Assembly (NCBI RefSeq): GCF_000317285.1
Contig: NZ_AJLN01000145.1
Location: forward strand, 62,001-126,000
Length of the DNA stretch: 64,000 nt
Direction of reading: 5' to 3'
DNA from: Chlorogloeopsis fritschii PCC 6912
Lineage (GTDB): Bacteria; Cyanobacteriota; Cyanobacteriia; Cyanobacteriales; Nostocaceae
The position numbers and the translations under genes were made by a program. The notes under the pieces were generated by a model. It was not told the origin of the DNA, did no database searches, and worked only from the letters and a program-made list of their open reading frames with translations. This document shows, one piece after another, positions 36,833 to 44,731 of the stretch. How positions within the stretch are numbered: the first letter of the stretch is position 1; the number at the start of each line of letters is the position of its first letter.

Positions 36833-37999
36833 TTATCTAACTGACTGAGCAAGTTTTTGACCAACTTTAACTAAGCGCATCACCCGTTCTGCTGCGTAGG
36901 TTAAAAGTTCAGGTGTGTTGGCGATCGCTTCAGGTAGACTACAAGGTTCTTTCAGAATTGTCGAAAAGGAGTCAATACCATAGTCAAAATTCACCCGCGC
37001 ATCCTTACCGATAGTGCCAGCGATCGCAATCACCGGCAAATAATAGCGCTTGGCACGTTGTGCTACTTCCACTGGAATCTTACCTCGCGGTGTTTGGAAA
37101 TCAATACTTCCCTCTGCCGTAATCACTAAGTCACTTTCTTGCAAAAGGCTATCTAGTTCTAGATATTGCATCACAATGTCATAGCGCGGATGGAGGGTAG
37201 CACCTAAAAAAGCATACAACCCCGTCCCCAATCCACCAGAGGCACCGCTTCCAGGCATTTCCCGCACATCAATTCCCAACTCTTGCTCAATCACATCTGC
37301 ATAACGATCTAGTGCGGCTGCTAGTTGTTCGACTGTTTCCGGAGATGCTCCTTTTTGAGGCCCGAAAACTCTTGCTACTCCCTTTTCACCACACAATAGG
37401 TTGTGCCAGTTACACGCTACATCAATTTTTACTTGTTCTAGGCGGGAGTCACGCTGGCTCATGTCAATGGTATGGAGTTTAATCAACTCGCCACCGCCTC
37501 TTTCCAACTCATTACCAGCTGCATCTAACAAACGTATTCCTAAAGCTTGCGCCATCCCTGCACCACCATCGTTTGTGCCGGAGTCACCGCAACCAACCAA
37601 GATTTGTTCCGCTCCTGCATCCAGTGCGGCTTTGATTAATTCACCCACACCATAAGTAGTCGTTTTCAAAGGATCGCGAGCATCGCGGGGAACCAATCGC
37701 AATCCTGCCGCCGCCGCCATTTCCAATACGGCAGTTTTGACATCTGTACCCCCAAGAAAGCCATAGTGTGATTCTATTAATTGTCCTACGGGGCCAGTTA
37801 CCCTGACTGAATGCAAACTTCCACCCGTAGCAGCAACCAATGCCTTAGTAAAACCCTCACCACCATCTACCAATGGCGCTTTCCTGATTTTTGCATCTGG
37901 GATAGTACGTAGAACACCTGTGGCAATACAATCAGCAACTTCATCTGCTGCCAAACTTTCTTTGAAACCAGAAGGGGCAATTAAAACTCGTAAAGTCAT
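36833..37999 (-). CDS. Glycerate kinase (GK-I type, GarK/GlxK family)
   Basis: 388 residues, standard for PF02595. It begins MTLRVLIAPSGFKESLAADE, with KRAPLVDGGEGF-like motif KAPLVDGGEGFTKALVAATG, then GCGDSGTNDGGAGMAQALG, PGSGASGGLGTGLYAF and the nucleotide-site region LVITAEGSIDFQTPRGK. The enzyme phosphorylates D-glycerate to 2- or 3-phosphoglycerate. In cyanobacteria a GK also closes the photorespiratory glycerate route, though plant-like GLYK usually does this. It is the last gene of a set with a sensor kinase and an SLC13 transporter, which points to uptake and use of an organic acid. Confidence 0.93.
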   Translation of the reverse strand: MTLRVLIAPSGFKESLAADEVADCIATGVLRTIPDAKIRKAPLVDGGEGFTKALVAATGGSLHSVRVTGPVGQLIESHYGFLGGTDVKTAVLEMAAAAGLRLVPRDARDPLKTTTYGVGELIKAALDAGAEQILVGCGDSGTNDGGAGMAQALGIRLLDAAGNELERGGGELIKLHTIDMSQRDSRLEQVKIDVACNWHNLLCGEKGVARVFGPQKGASPETVEQLAAALDRYADVIEQELGIDVREMPGSGASGGLGTGLYAFLGATLHPRYDIVMQYLELDSLLQESDLVITAEGSIDFQTPRGKIPVEVAQRAKRYYLPVIAIAGTIGKDARVNFDYGIDSFSTILKEPCSLPEAIANTPELLTYAAERVMRLVKVGQKLAQSVR

Positions 38000-38007
38000 A
38001 GATTACT

Positions 38008-38083
38008 CCTTAGTATTGGTTATTGGTTAGTAGTTAGTGGTTCTCCCCATCTCCCCTGCCCCCCTGCTCCCTTGCTCTTCATC
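38008..38083. repeat. STRR spacer between glycerate kinase and sensor kinase genes
   Basis: TATTGGTTATTGGTTAGTAG, GTTAGTGGTTCTCCCC, then CTCCCCTGCCCCCCTGCTCC. The same order, in the same orientation, fills the next operon spacer (39569-39651). Confidence 0.75.
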
Positions 38084-39568
38084 TCACTCCTCACGCCACG
38101 GCAAGCGGATCTGAACATGAGTACCTAAACCAGGTTCGCTGTCAATAATGAGATGACCTCCATGTTGCTCAACGATCGCTTTCGTGAGCTTGAGTCCTAC
38201 ACTGGGGCGTTGCCTGCGGGAGTCTTCAAAGGTGACAAAAGCTTGGTTAATTAATGGCTGCTCGATACCTGCACCGTCATCGGCAACTTCTATAAGCAAT
38301 TCTGTGCCATTGCTGCCACTATCAAGATATGACCGGATACCCAAGCGCCCTCCCTGTTCCGGTAGGGCACAGAGAGCATTGCGTATCAACTCAGCCAAGA
38401 CTTCCCTTAGCTTGAGCCGATCCACAACAGCGTAGTCAACCTCTGGAGCAATTTGTAATTCAAAGCTGACACCTCGACGCACAAAATCGTCTTGAAACCG
38501 TAGCATCACTTCGTAAAGTAATGCTCGGATATCTGTACGAGCTAGATTCAAATCAAGGGGAAACCCAAATTCAGTGACCCGTGTGACTGCTTGTAATAAT
38601 TGGTCAAGCTGGTCAACTAGTGCCTGCTTTTGCTCAACTATGACTGCCCCATTGCCATCTACTTCATCGTTGTGCAGTTGGGAAACTCGCGATCGCAACT
38701 GCGACACCAGTCTGTGTAGTGTCAGGCGGGATGGAAGATTGTGCCAGTCTGCTCCTGCGCCATTATCTGTCTCACCTCCAGGCATAGCTTTTAATCCCAT
38801 AACTTGCTCTCGTTGAGCGATCGCCGCGGTCATGCGATTAAAAGCACGGTTGAGCGCTCCTAATTCATCTTTGCGCTCCTCATCCAAGCGACGTTGAAAG
38901 TCACCCCGCGCCACATCATCAAGTGCCTGTTCTGCCTCACGTAGGGGAGCGAATAAATCGGAAGAGAGATAAGCAAACAGCAACAAGATGAGCGAGAGAA
39001 TTCCAAAAGCAGAGATTGTCAGCACAAGTTGCGCTGTTTGGCGAGTGTTCTGAGTTTGCTGGCGAATGATCTGACGGATCTTTTGATCGGAAGCCACTGC
39101 TTGCTCAGTTACCTTCTGAAATTGCTCGAAATCTTTCTCTTCTAATTGCTCCTCCATCAATTCAAAAGCTTCATCCCGCCGATTAGCCTCCATCAATTCA
39201 AAGGTTCTACGAGAATTTTGGATCAAATTGTTGTAAGCATTGCGAACTTGCTGTACTTGCTGGCGTTCTGCCTCACTGTCAGCTAACTCCGCCCATTCCT
39301 GGAAATCTTGTTCCACAGGCTTGATAGATTCTTCAAACTCCTCTTTCGCATCGTCATCGTCAGTAAGAATTCGATCTGGCACTTCTTTAAGGGCACGAAA
39401 GGTTGCCGCTCGTACACGTTGCAATAGCAGACTGCGCTGGTAGTGATTTTGAAGGTTATCTTCGCTGGCGTGCCATTGAGCGATCGCCCACACAGTTACA
39501 CCACCGCTTGCCAGTGCCAACAATGCTAAACCACTAAATATAGTTAATAGTTTCTTCTGTAAGTTCAT
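38084..39568 (-). CDS. Membrane sensor kinase with HAMP domain, H box not recognisable
   Basis: 494 residues: membrane helix (about 7-30), a helical periplasmic sensor region (31-184), second helix (about 185-208), HAMP (about 209-262), a helical linker and HATPase_c (about 370-492). ATP-site boxes are present: LREVLAELIRNALCAL (N), VADDGAGI (G1), PSVGLKLTKAIVEQHGGHL (G2). In the place of HisKA (about 275-340) I find no S-H-E-L-R-T-P-like motif, only WHNLPSRLTLHRLVSQLRSR. Phosphotransfer is therefore uncertain. No response regulator is adjacent. Its position between a transporter and a glycerate kinase suggests sensing of the transported acid. Confidence 0.85.
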   Translation of the reverse strand: MNLQKKLLTIFSGLALLALASGGVTVWAIAQWHASEDNLQNHYQRSLLLQRVRAATFRALKEVPDRILTDDDDAKEEFEESIKPVEQDFQEWAELADSEAERQQVQQVRNAYNNLIQNSRRTFELMEANRRDEAFELMEEQLEEKDFEQFQKVTEQAVASDQKIRQIIRQQTQNTRQTAQLVLTISAFGILSLILLLFAYLSSDLFAPLREAEQALDDVARGDFQRRLDEERKDELGALNRAFNRMTAAIAQREQVMGLKAMPGGETDNGAGADWHNLPSRLTLHRLVSQLRSRVSQLHNDEVDGNGAVIVEQKQALVDQLDQLLQAVTRVTEFGFPLDLNLARTDIRALLYEVMLRFQDDFVRRGVSFELQIAPEVDYAVVDRLKLREVLAELIRNALCALPEQGGRLGIRSYLDSGSNGTELLIEVADDGAGIEQPLINQAFVTFEDSRRQRPSVGLKLTKAIVEQHGGHLIIDSEPGLGTHVQIRLPWREE

Positions 39569-39651
39569 TATTGGTCATTGGTTAGTAGTTAGTAGTTAGT
39601 GGTTTCTCCCCCTTGCCCCCTGCACCCTTGCTTCTTTCTGTCCCCTATCCC
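39569..39651. repeat. STRR spacer between sensor kinase and SLC13 genes
   Basis: TATTGGTCATTGGTTAGTAG, GTTAGTAGTTAGTGG, then CTCCCCCTTGCCCCCTGCAC. It is nearly the same composite as at 38008-38083. Confidence 0.75.
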
Positions 39652-41193
39652 CTACAAACTCAAACCAACCCAACGCCAGTAACTGTAGTAAAACAACACC
39701 ATCAGTCCTAGATGAACAGGAAGCAGCGCTGAACTGAGGCGTAGCAAATCGGTGGGTTTGTAAGTTTGGCCTTCGAGTTCTTGAAACATTAGCAGTGCTT
39801 TGGAACTGACTGGAAATGTCAAACAGTAGTCCATACCAACGGTGCTGATGAACATTACTGCAACGGGGTTGAGTTGCAAACTGTTGCCTAGATAAAGCAA
39901 AGCAGGGACTAATGCTGCTGCTCGTGCAGTGTGAGAAGTCATATAAATATGGGATGTCAGGGAAATAAATGCCAGTGACACCAAAATGAGCGATCGCGAA
40001 TCTGTGTTAGCAATAGTGCTGATCGTAAACAGCCGATCAATAATCCACTGCGCTGCCCCTGAGTCAATCAGCGCTCTTCCTAAAACTAAAGCTGCACCCA
40101 CAAAAATTACTAAATTCCAGGAAACAGATTTGATTCCCTCTTTCCACTTCAAAACTCCTATTCCTGGCAGAGTTAAAATCAGTGCCCCAACTACTGTTAC
40201 TGTGGCAATCTCAAATCCATGCCAAGCTTCTGTTAACCACAAAGCAATCATTACTCCCACCACAATCAAGGTAATCCATTCTGAGCGAGAGAGCGGTTTG
40301 CTCTTGCCTTGGGAAATATCTAACTCCTGATTGAGGCGTGCTTCATCTAAAAATAAACGCATGATTACCCAGCATGAAGCATAGCTGGCAACTACGCCAA
40401 AAGGTAAACCGTAAATTACCCACTGAGTAAAAGAAATTCGCTGTTTGGTGATTTGCTGAAGTAAGTCATTGGCGATTAGGTGTGAACCTGCACCTACTAA
40501 TGCCACAATCGTTGACACTAAAATGATGGTCGGCATTAGTAATGCTAAAGCACGAATAATTCGGCGATCGCTTGTGGCACTGGTAATGCTGCGAAATACA
40601 GGAATTGCCACAGCAGCCCTACCAGAAGTAGAAGGAATTAAAAAGGACATGGGAATTAATACAGTAACGAGCAACCAAAATACACCCTTTACCGTCTTTG
40701 CCCTAGACACAACTAATTGCGTGAGCCTTCCTGCCAAACCAGTTTTTTGCACTGCCCCGCCCAGCACAAAAGCACCAATCATTAACCAAACTACATCTGA
40801 CGCTAAAGCATCAAAAAGTTGTTCCTGAGAGGTGCCGCCCACTAGAACCAACAGCATCATCGTAAAGAGGGCGATGTAGTCGGCACTAATGGAGGTAGTT
40901 GACCACAAAATTGCCGCTAGCAAGAAAGCGAACAAAGCCAAACGTGCAGGGTGAGGCAGCGAAGATGGTAACAGCACGGCAATACCAGCAATCGTAGTCA
41001 GTGCTAAAGGTAGTACCGCATCGACAACCCAGCGAAATTTTCGCTTTTTGGTCTTGCCAGAAGCCTGATGCTGAGTACCCGAAGCAGTAGTTGTAACCTG
41101 CTGCAAGCGCTTCGCATCAAATCGACTCCAAAGGCTTGCCTTGTCTGATTCAGTTTGTCTGGATACAGATTTAGAGGCAGAAGCTTTTGTCAT
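39652..41193 (-). CDS. SLC13/DASS-family anion:sodium symporter
   Basis: 513 residues. After a polar N-terminus of about 55 residues there are about 11-12 membrane segments. Landmarks of the divalent anion:Na+ symporter family are SSLPHPARLALFAFLLAAIL, LASDVVWLMIGAFVLGGAVQ and IPSTSGRAAVAIPVF (first SNT-like site). The second half has SWNLVIFVGAALVLGRALI and LTSHIYMTSHTARAAALVPA (second site). Substrates in this family include dicarboxylates, citrate, sulfate and, in some members, glycerate-like or glycolate-like acids. With glycerate kinase downstream, a small organic acid is the best guess. It is the first gene of the set. Confidence 0.88.
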   Translation of the reverse strand: MTKASASKSVSRQTESDKASLWSRFDAKRLQQVTTTASGTQHQASGKTKKRKFRWVVDAVLPLALTTIAGIAVLLPSSLPHPARLALFAFLLAAILWSTTSISADYIALFTMMLLVLVGGTSQEQLFDALASDVVWLMIGAFVLGGAVQKTGLAGRLTQLVVSRAKTVKGVFWLLVTVLIPMSFLIPSTSGRAAVAIPVFRSITSATSDRRIIRALALLMPTIILVSTIVALVGAGSHLIANDLLQQITKQRISFTQWVIYGLPFGVVASYASCWVIMRLFLDEARLNQELDISQGKSKPLSRSEWITLIVVGVMIALWLTEAWHGFEIATVTVVGALILTLPGIGVLKWKEGIKSVSWNLVIFVGAALVLGRALIDSGAAQWIIDRLFTISTIANTDSRSLILVSLAFISLTSHIYMTSHTARAAALVPALLYLGNSLQLNPVAVMFISTVGMDYCLTFPVSSKALLMFQELEGQTYKPTDLLRLSSALLPVHLGLMVLFYYSYWRWVGLSL

Positions 41194-41364
41194 TTCTATA
41201 TTTGTTTTAATTTCTTAAAATTCACGAATTGTTTTGGTTTTAGGTTAAGAAAATATCTCCTAAGGTTAATAAAAGGTTATTTGTAGCAAGTACTATACTT
41301 AGTTTTACGGTCACAGCATTACTACCCGTAGAGAGAGTTGCGACACAATCTACATATCCTGGGA

Positions 41365-42987
41365 ATGAGACTTTTAAAAATGATTTGGTATTTTGGCAAA
41401 CAAAGCTTCTTGCTTGCTATTGCAACTATGCTGTTACTAACAGCAAAGACTTTAGCATCTGAAGTAGATGAGAGGAGCTACTCTTCAATCAGTATTCCAT
41501 CTGTGTTTGGAAATCAGAATCTTAACCATGCAGATTCACTCACCCAAATCAATGCTGTATCCGATTTAGCAGAGATTCGACCAGGCGATTGGGAAGCTCA
41601 ATATCTCCAGTCATTAATGCAGCGCTATGGTGTGACTGAAACAGATAATACCTTTGATGGCAACCAAGTCATGACTCGCTATGAATTTGCTATCAATCTT
41701 GCCGCAACTATAAATCACATCAACAAATTGTTACTTGCAGGCAATTCTCAATTAATTGCTCAGGAAGACTTAGAAACCCTAAAACGGTTAGGTACAGAAT
41801 TTGCCCAAGAGCTAGAAATTTTGCAAGGACGAGCCAAGCGTCTGGAGGCTGATGTGCGGCTCCTAGAGGCACAACAATTTTCTACAACTACTAAACTTGA
41901 TGGAGAAGTTTTGTTTGCTGTTGCAGCAGTTGCAAGTGGTGACAAAGCCGATAATTCAGGCGATCGCATTGCTAACAATCTTACCTTTAGCAACCGGGTA
42001 CGGCTAAACTTTAATACCAGCTTTACTGGCAAGGATCGCCTGCGAACTCGTTTACAAGCCAGAAATGTTCCTGAATTTGATGAAGTGACGGGAACTGATA
42101 TGGGGCGTTTAGCTTTTCAAGGTGATAGCTCTAACGAGGTTGAAATGAGCCTTTTAGAATATCGCTTTCCGATTGGGGAACAGGTGATGGTTTATTTAGA
42201 GGCAGTGGGAGGCGATTTAGATGATGTAGTTGTAGATACACTAAATCCTTATTTGAGTGGCAGTGGTAGCGGTTCAATCTCTCGCTTTGCCCAGCGTAAC
42301 CCAATTTACCGTCAGGGAGAAGGTGCGGGAGTTGGTATAATTTACAACTTTAGTAACAGTCTCAGTTTAAGTTTGGGATACGTAGCCGACGATGCAGAGG
42401 TTAACGATCCAAAAATTGGATTTGCAAAGGGAAAATATGGGGCGATCGCTCAACTTACTCTGCAACCAAGCAAAAACACTGGAGTAGGTTTGACTTACAT
42501 CCGCTCTTACAATAATCAGGACACGGGTACTGGCAGCCGCCGCGCCAACGATCCTTTTAACGATGAAAGTGATGCCATTACCGCTGACTCCTTTGGGTTA
42601 GAAACTGCGATCGCTCTTAACCCTAATCTTAATCTTGCTGGTTGGGTTGGCTTTACCCTTGCCACAGCTGAAGACTTGCCTAACAACCCAATGGCGAATA
42701 TTGTTAACTGGGCACTCACTTTAGCTTTGATTGATGTCGGTACAGAAGGAAGTATTGTGGGAATAGCGATTGGACAACCACCCAAAGTTACTAGCAATGA
42801 CTTTGAGGTTGCAGGTGAGGCATACAAAGATGAAGATTCCTCTTGGCATCTAGAAGCTTTCTGGCGCTACCAAGCTAGTGACAATATTGCCATTACTCCA
42901 GGATTGTTAGTGGTTACCAATCCAGAAAGCGATCGCGACAACAACACAATCTATATCGGCACCATTCGTACAACATTTAGTTTTTAA
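41365..42987 (+). CDS. Iron-uptake-type porin with N-terminal SLH segment
   Basis: 540 residues from the ATG at 41365; the frame also opens at a TTG (41338) and another ATG (41380) is possible. The signal peptide ends near KTLASE. Residues about 75-125 form an SLH-like domain (DWEAQYLQSLMQRYGVTETD...QVMTRYEFAINLAATINHI), followed by a coiled coil (LKRLGTEFAQELEILQGRAKRLEADVR cut short here). A 16- to 18-strand OprB-like barrel then ends in TIRTTFSF with a C-terminal Phe. This is the common cyanobacterial porin type, placed in the outer membrane and attached to the cell wall by the SLH part. Substrate is uncertain; some members are tied to iron. Confidence 0.9.
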   Translation: MRLLKMIWYFGKQSFLLAIATMLLLTAKTLASEVDERSYSSISIPSVFGNQNLNHADSLTQINAVSDLAEIRPGDWEAQYLQSLMQRYGVTETDNTFDGNQVMTRYEFAINLAATINHINKLLLAGNSQLIAQEDLETLKRLGTEFAQELEILQGRAKRLEADVRLLEAQQFSTTTKLDGEVLFAVAAVASGDKADNSGDRIANNLTFSNRVRLNFNTSFTGKDRLRTRLQARNVPEFDEVTGTDMGRLAFQGDSSNEVEMSLLEYRFPIGEQVMVYLEAVGGDLDDVVVDTLNPYLSGSGSGSISRFAQRNPIYRQGEGAGVGIIYNFSNSLSLSLGYVADDAEVNDPKIGFAKGKYGAIAQLTLQPSKNTGVGLTYIRSYNNQDTGTGSRRANDPFNDESDAITADSFGLETAIALNPNLNLAGWVGFTLATAEDLPNNPMANIVNWALTLALIDVGTEGSIVGIAIGQPPKVTSNDFEVAGEAYKDEDSSWHLEAFWRYQASDNIAITPGLLVVTNPESDRDNNTIYIGTIRTTFSF

Positions 42988-43441
42988 AGAAAATTAATTT
43001 TGGTCACGTCTGGAAAATAGGGTTGGGGGAACAGGGAACGGGGAACAGCGTTGTGGGTGAACAGCCTGTGGGAGCTAGCTAGACACAGCGAATTTCAAGT
43101 GGCGAGGTACAAAACTTTAGTCTTATAAGTCATATATGATGGCTATTTTACTTCTGGCTACCTGTGCTAGGTGCGTAGCGACTTCTGCAAGTAGCTGCTC
43201 CGCATCTACCGTGTCTACTGGCTTCTGGCTCCTGACTTCTGCTGTATTATTCCTTTTGGCATACGACCATATTATTACAAGCAAATCTCCTGGCAGATAT
43301 ACCATTATTTAGCTTTTGCTACACCTATAATTATAATTTTGCAAAGCAGTTAATTAGAATAAACCACCCCAGATATAGGAGTAAAAATTACTGACATAGT
43401 AAAACAACACATTTACACAAAAATGGATACTATTCAAGGTA
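42988..43441. other. Spacer with degenerate repeats
   Basis: Contains GGGGGAACAGGGAACGGGGA-type heptamers (about 43024-43050) and CTGCTCCGCATCTACCGTGT next to CTTCTGGCTCCTGACTTCTG (about 43190-43245). The latter is also found as CTTCTGGCTCCTGCTTCTGC near 36420. The minus-strand 60-codon open frame here is made of repeat sequence and was not called. Confidence 0.5.
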
Positions 43442-43846
43442 ATGTATATGTATCTTAAGAAAATACCAATACAAAATATAGAAGACAAGACAAATGTAAA
43501 TCAGGCTAACCAAAGTGAAGTACAAATAGATGTTGTTCAACTCGATAACTTTTTTCAGCCTGATACGGTAATTGCTCTCGGTGGTGCCACTATCAGCTTT
43601 GTCATGATTTGGGCAGGGGTTTTACTAGTTATTTCTAAGATGAGGAGAGTAACTGAAAATAATAAAGTTTATTTCTCGGTCAATTCCTTACATAAATTAC
43701 CCTGTAAAACTTGTCGTTACTTTTCTAATAATTATCATCTGCATTGTGCAGTACAGCCTTCTATTGTGCTCACAGAAGAAGCAATGAATTGTAGTGATTA
43801 CTGTCCTAAGTCTGTAAACTTTTCGAGTAAACAAAATGATAATTGA
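43442..43846 (+). CDS. Small membrane protein with five-cysteine C-terminal domain
   Basis: 134 residues. A single membrane helix lies at about residues 42-66 (TVIALGGATISFVMIWAGVLL). After a basic stop-transfer KMRR, the C-terminal domain has Cys88 and Cys91 (CKTCRYFSNN), Cys102 (HCAVQPS) and Cys117/Cys121 (NCSDYCP). The spacing looks like a small zinc- or Fe-S-binding domain; I recall similar CxxCRYF...CAVHP domains in other cyanobacterial small proteins. By the positive-inside rule the Cys domain should be cytoplasmic. ATG at 43442 without a strong ribosome site (ATGTATATG offers a second ATG). Function unknown. Confidence 0.72.
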   Translation: MYMYLKKIPIQNIEDKTNVNQANQSEVQIDVVQLDNFFQPDTVIALGGATISFVMIWAGVLLVISKMRRVTENNKVYFSVNSLHKLPCKTCRYFSNNYHLHCAVQPSIVLTEEAMNCSDYCPKSVNFSSKQNDN

Positions 43847-44395
43847 AAATAGGTTTTAGGGGCTAGAGGTTAGGGACTAGGGAAGAAAGTTTTTTACATC
43901 CATGCTGGGGTATATAGTTTAGCAACGTCGAGTAATCATCACATTTAAAGCACTTTACACTGTCAATCACTCTAATAAGGGATTTTTCTCAAAGTTTTGC
44001 TCTAATTCGTATATGTAAAGATAGATACCTGATATTATTGAGCTTCTAACTATAGAAAGAATAGTTATCCGACTGTAGATGGTTAACTTAACCAGAGTAG
44101 ATTTGCTAATTTAAGAATATGAACAAACGCACTGGCAGAACTTTGACACCGCTTTAGTTCTTTGTGGTGGTTTGAAGTCAAGCGATGCCGTAACTACCAA
44201 CAGTGCATATATGACAACGACATAGATGGTTGTAGAGTTTGCTCGCTTAACTCTACTTTATCAAGAACAAGAGGATCTGTTTTCCTCTACAGCGGTTGGA
44301 GTTCGCGAACATCTAGGGTCTATCGATATCAGTTTTAGCTCTTAGAAAACAATATCTCACAATTATCTTATTCACACACGTTAAGGAGTTGAACC
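43847..44395. other. Spacer upstream of the GlsB/YeaQ-like gene
   Basis: Starts with a short STRR run (GGGGCTAGAGGTTAGGGACT, about 43858-43885). The rest is AT-rich without a protein-like frame. It ends in a good ribosome site AAGGAG (44383-44388), 7 bases before the next ATG. The long distance to the previous gene allows a regulated promoter, but no operator was recognised. Confidence 0.45.
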
Positions 44396-44665
44396 ATGAA
44401 CATTCTTGCTTGGATTGTGTTAGGTTTATTGGCAGGTGCTATTGCTAAAGCTATTTATCCTGGTTCTCAGGGAGGCGGCATTCTTAGTACCCTCGTTTTA
44501 GGAATTATTGGTGCCTTTATTGGTGGAACTTTGGTTACTTTACTACAAACGGGAACTTTCGCAATTACCTCTGCAAGCTTAAGCATTCCTGGTTTAGTTG
44601 TGGCAGTATTAGGTTCAATCATCGCGATTTTCTTGTACTACCAATTTGCTCGTAGAGCTTATTAA
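44396..44665 (+). CDS. GlsB/YeaQ/YmgE-family small membrane protein
   Basis: 89 residues with the family layout of three hydrophobic helices and two glycine-rich turns: NILAWIVLGLLAGAIAKAIY, PGSQGGGILSTLVLGIIGAF, then IPGLVVAVLGSIIAIFLYY with a basic end ARRAY. The family (formerly transglycosylase-associated protein) is linked to stress and acid responses in bacteria, but its mechanism is unknown. Plasma-membrane location expected. AAGGAG precedes the ATG and a hairpin terminator follows 26 bases after the stop. Confidence 0.92.
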   Translation: MNILAWIVLGLLAGAIAKAIYPGSQGGGILSTLVLGIIGAFIGGTLVTLLQTGTFAITSASLSIPGLVVAVLGSIIAIFLYYQFARRAY

Positions 44666-44690
44666 TTGAATGTAAAATTCGCTTTGTTAA

Positions 44691-44719
44691 ATCCCTGACT
44701 TCTTAAAGAAGTCGGGGAT
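44691..44719 (+). terminator. Terminator after the GlsB/YeaQ-like gene
   Basis: ATCCCTGACTTCTT pairs with AAGAAGTCGGGGAT with almost no loop, followed by TGTGTTTTTAATT. It can also serve the convergent tamB gene, whose stop lies 13 bases further on. Confidence 0.7.
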
Positions 44720-44731
44720 CTGTGTTTTTAA

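Noticed and set aside
39986-40828. Plus-strand frames within the SLC13 gene
   Set aside because: Antisense shadows of a conserved transporter.
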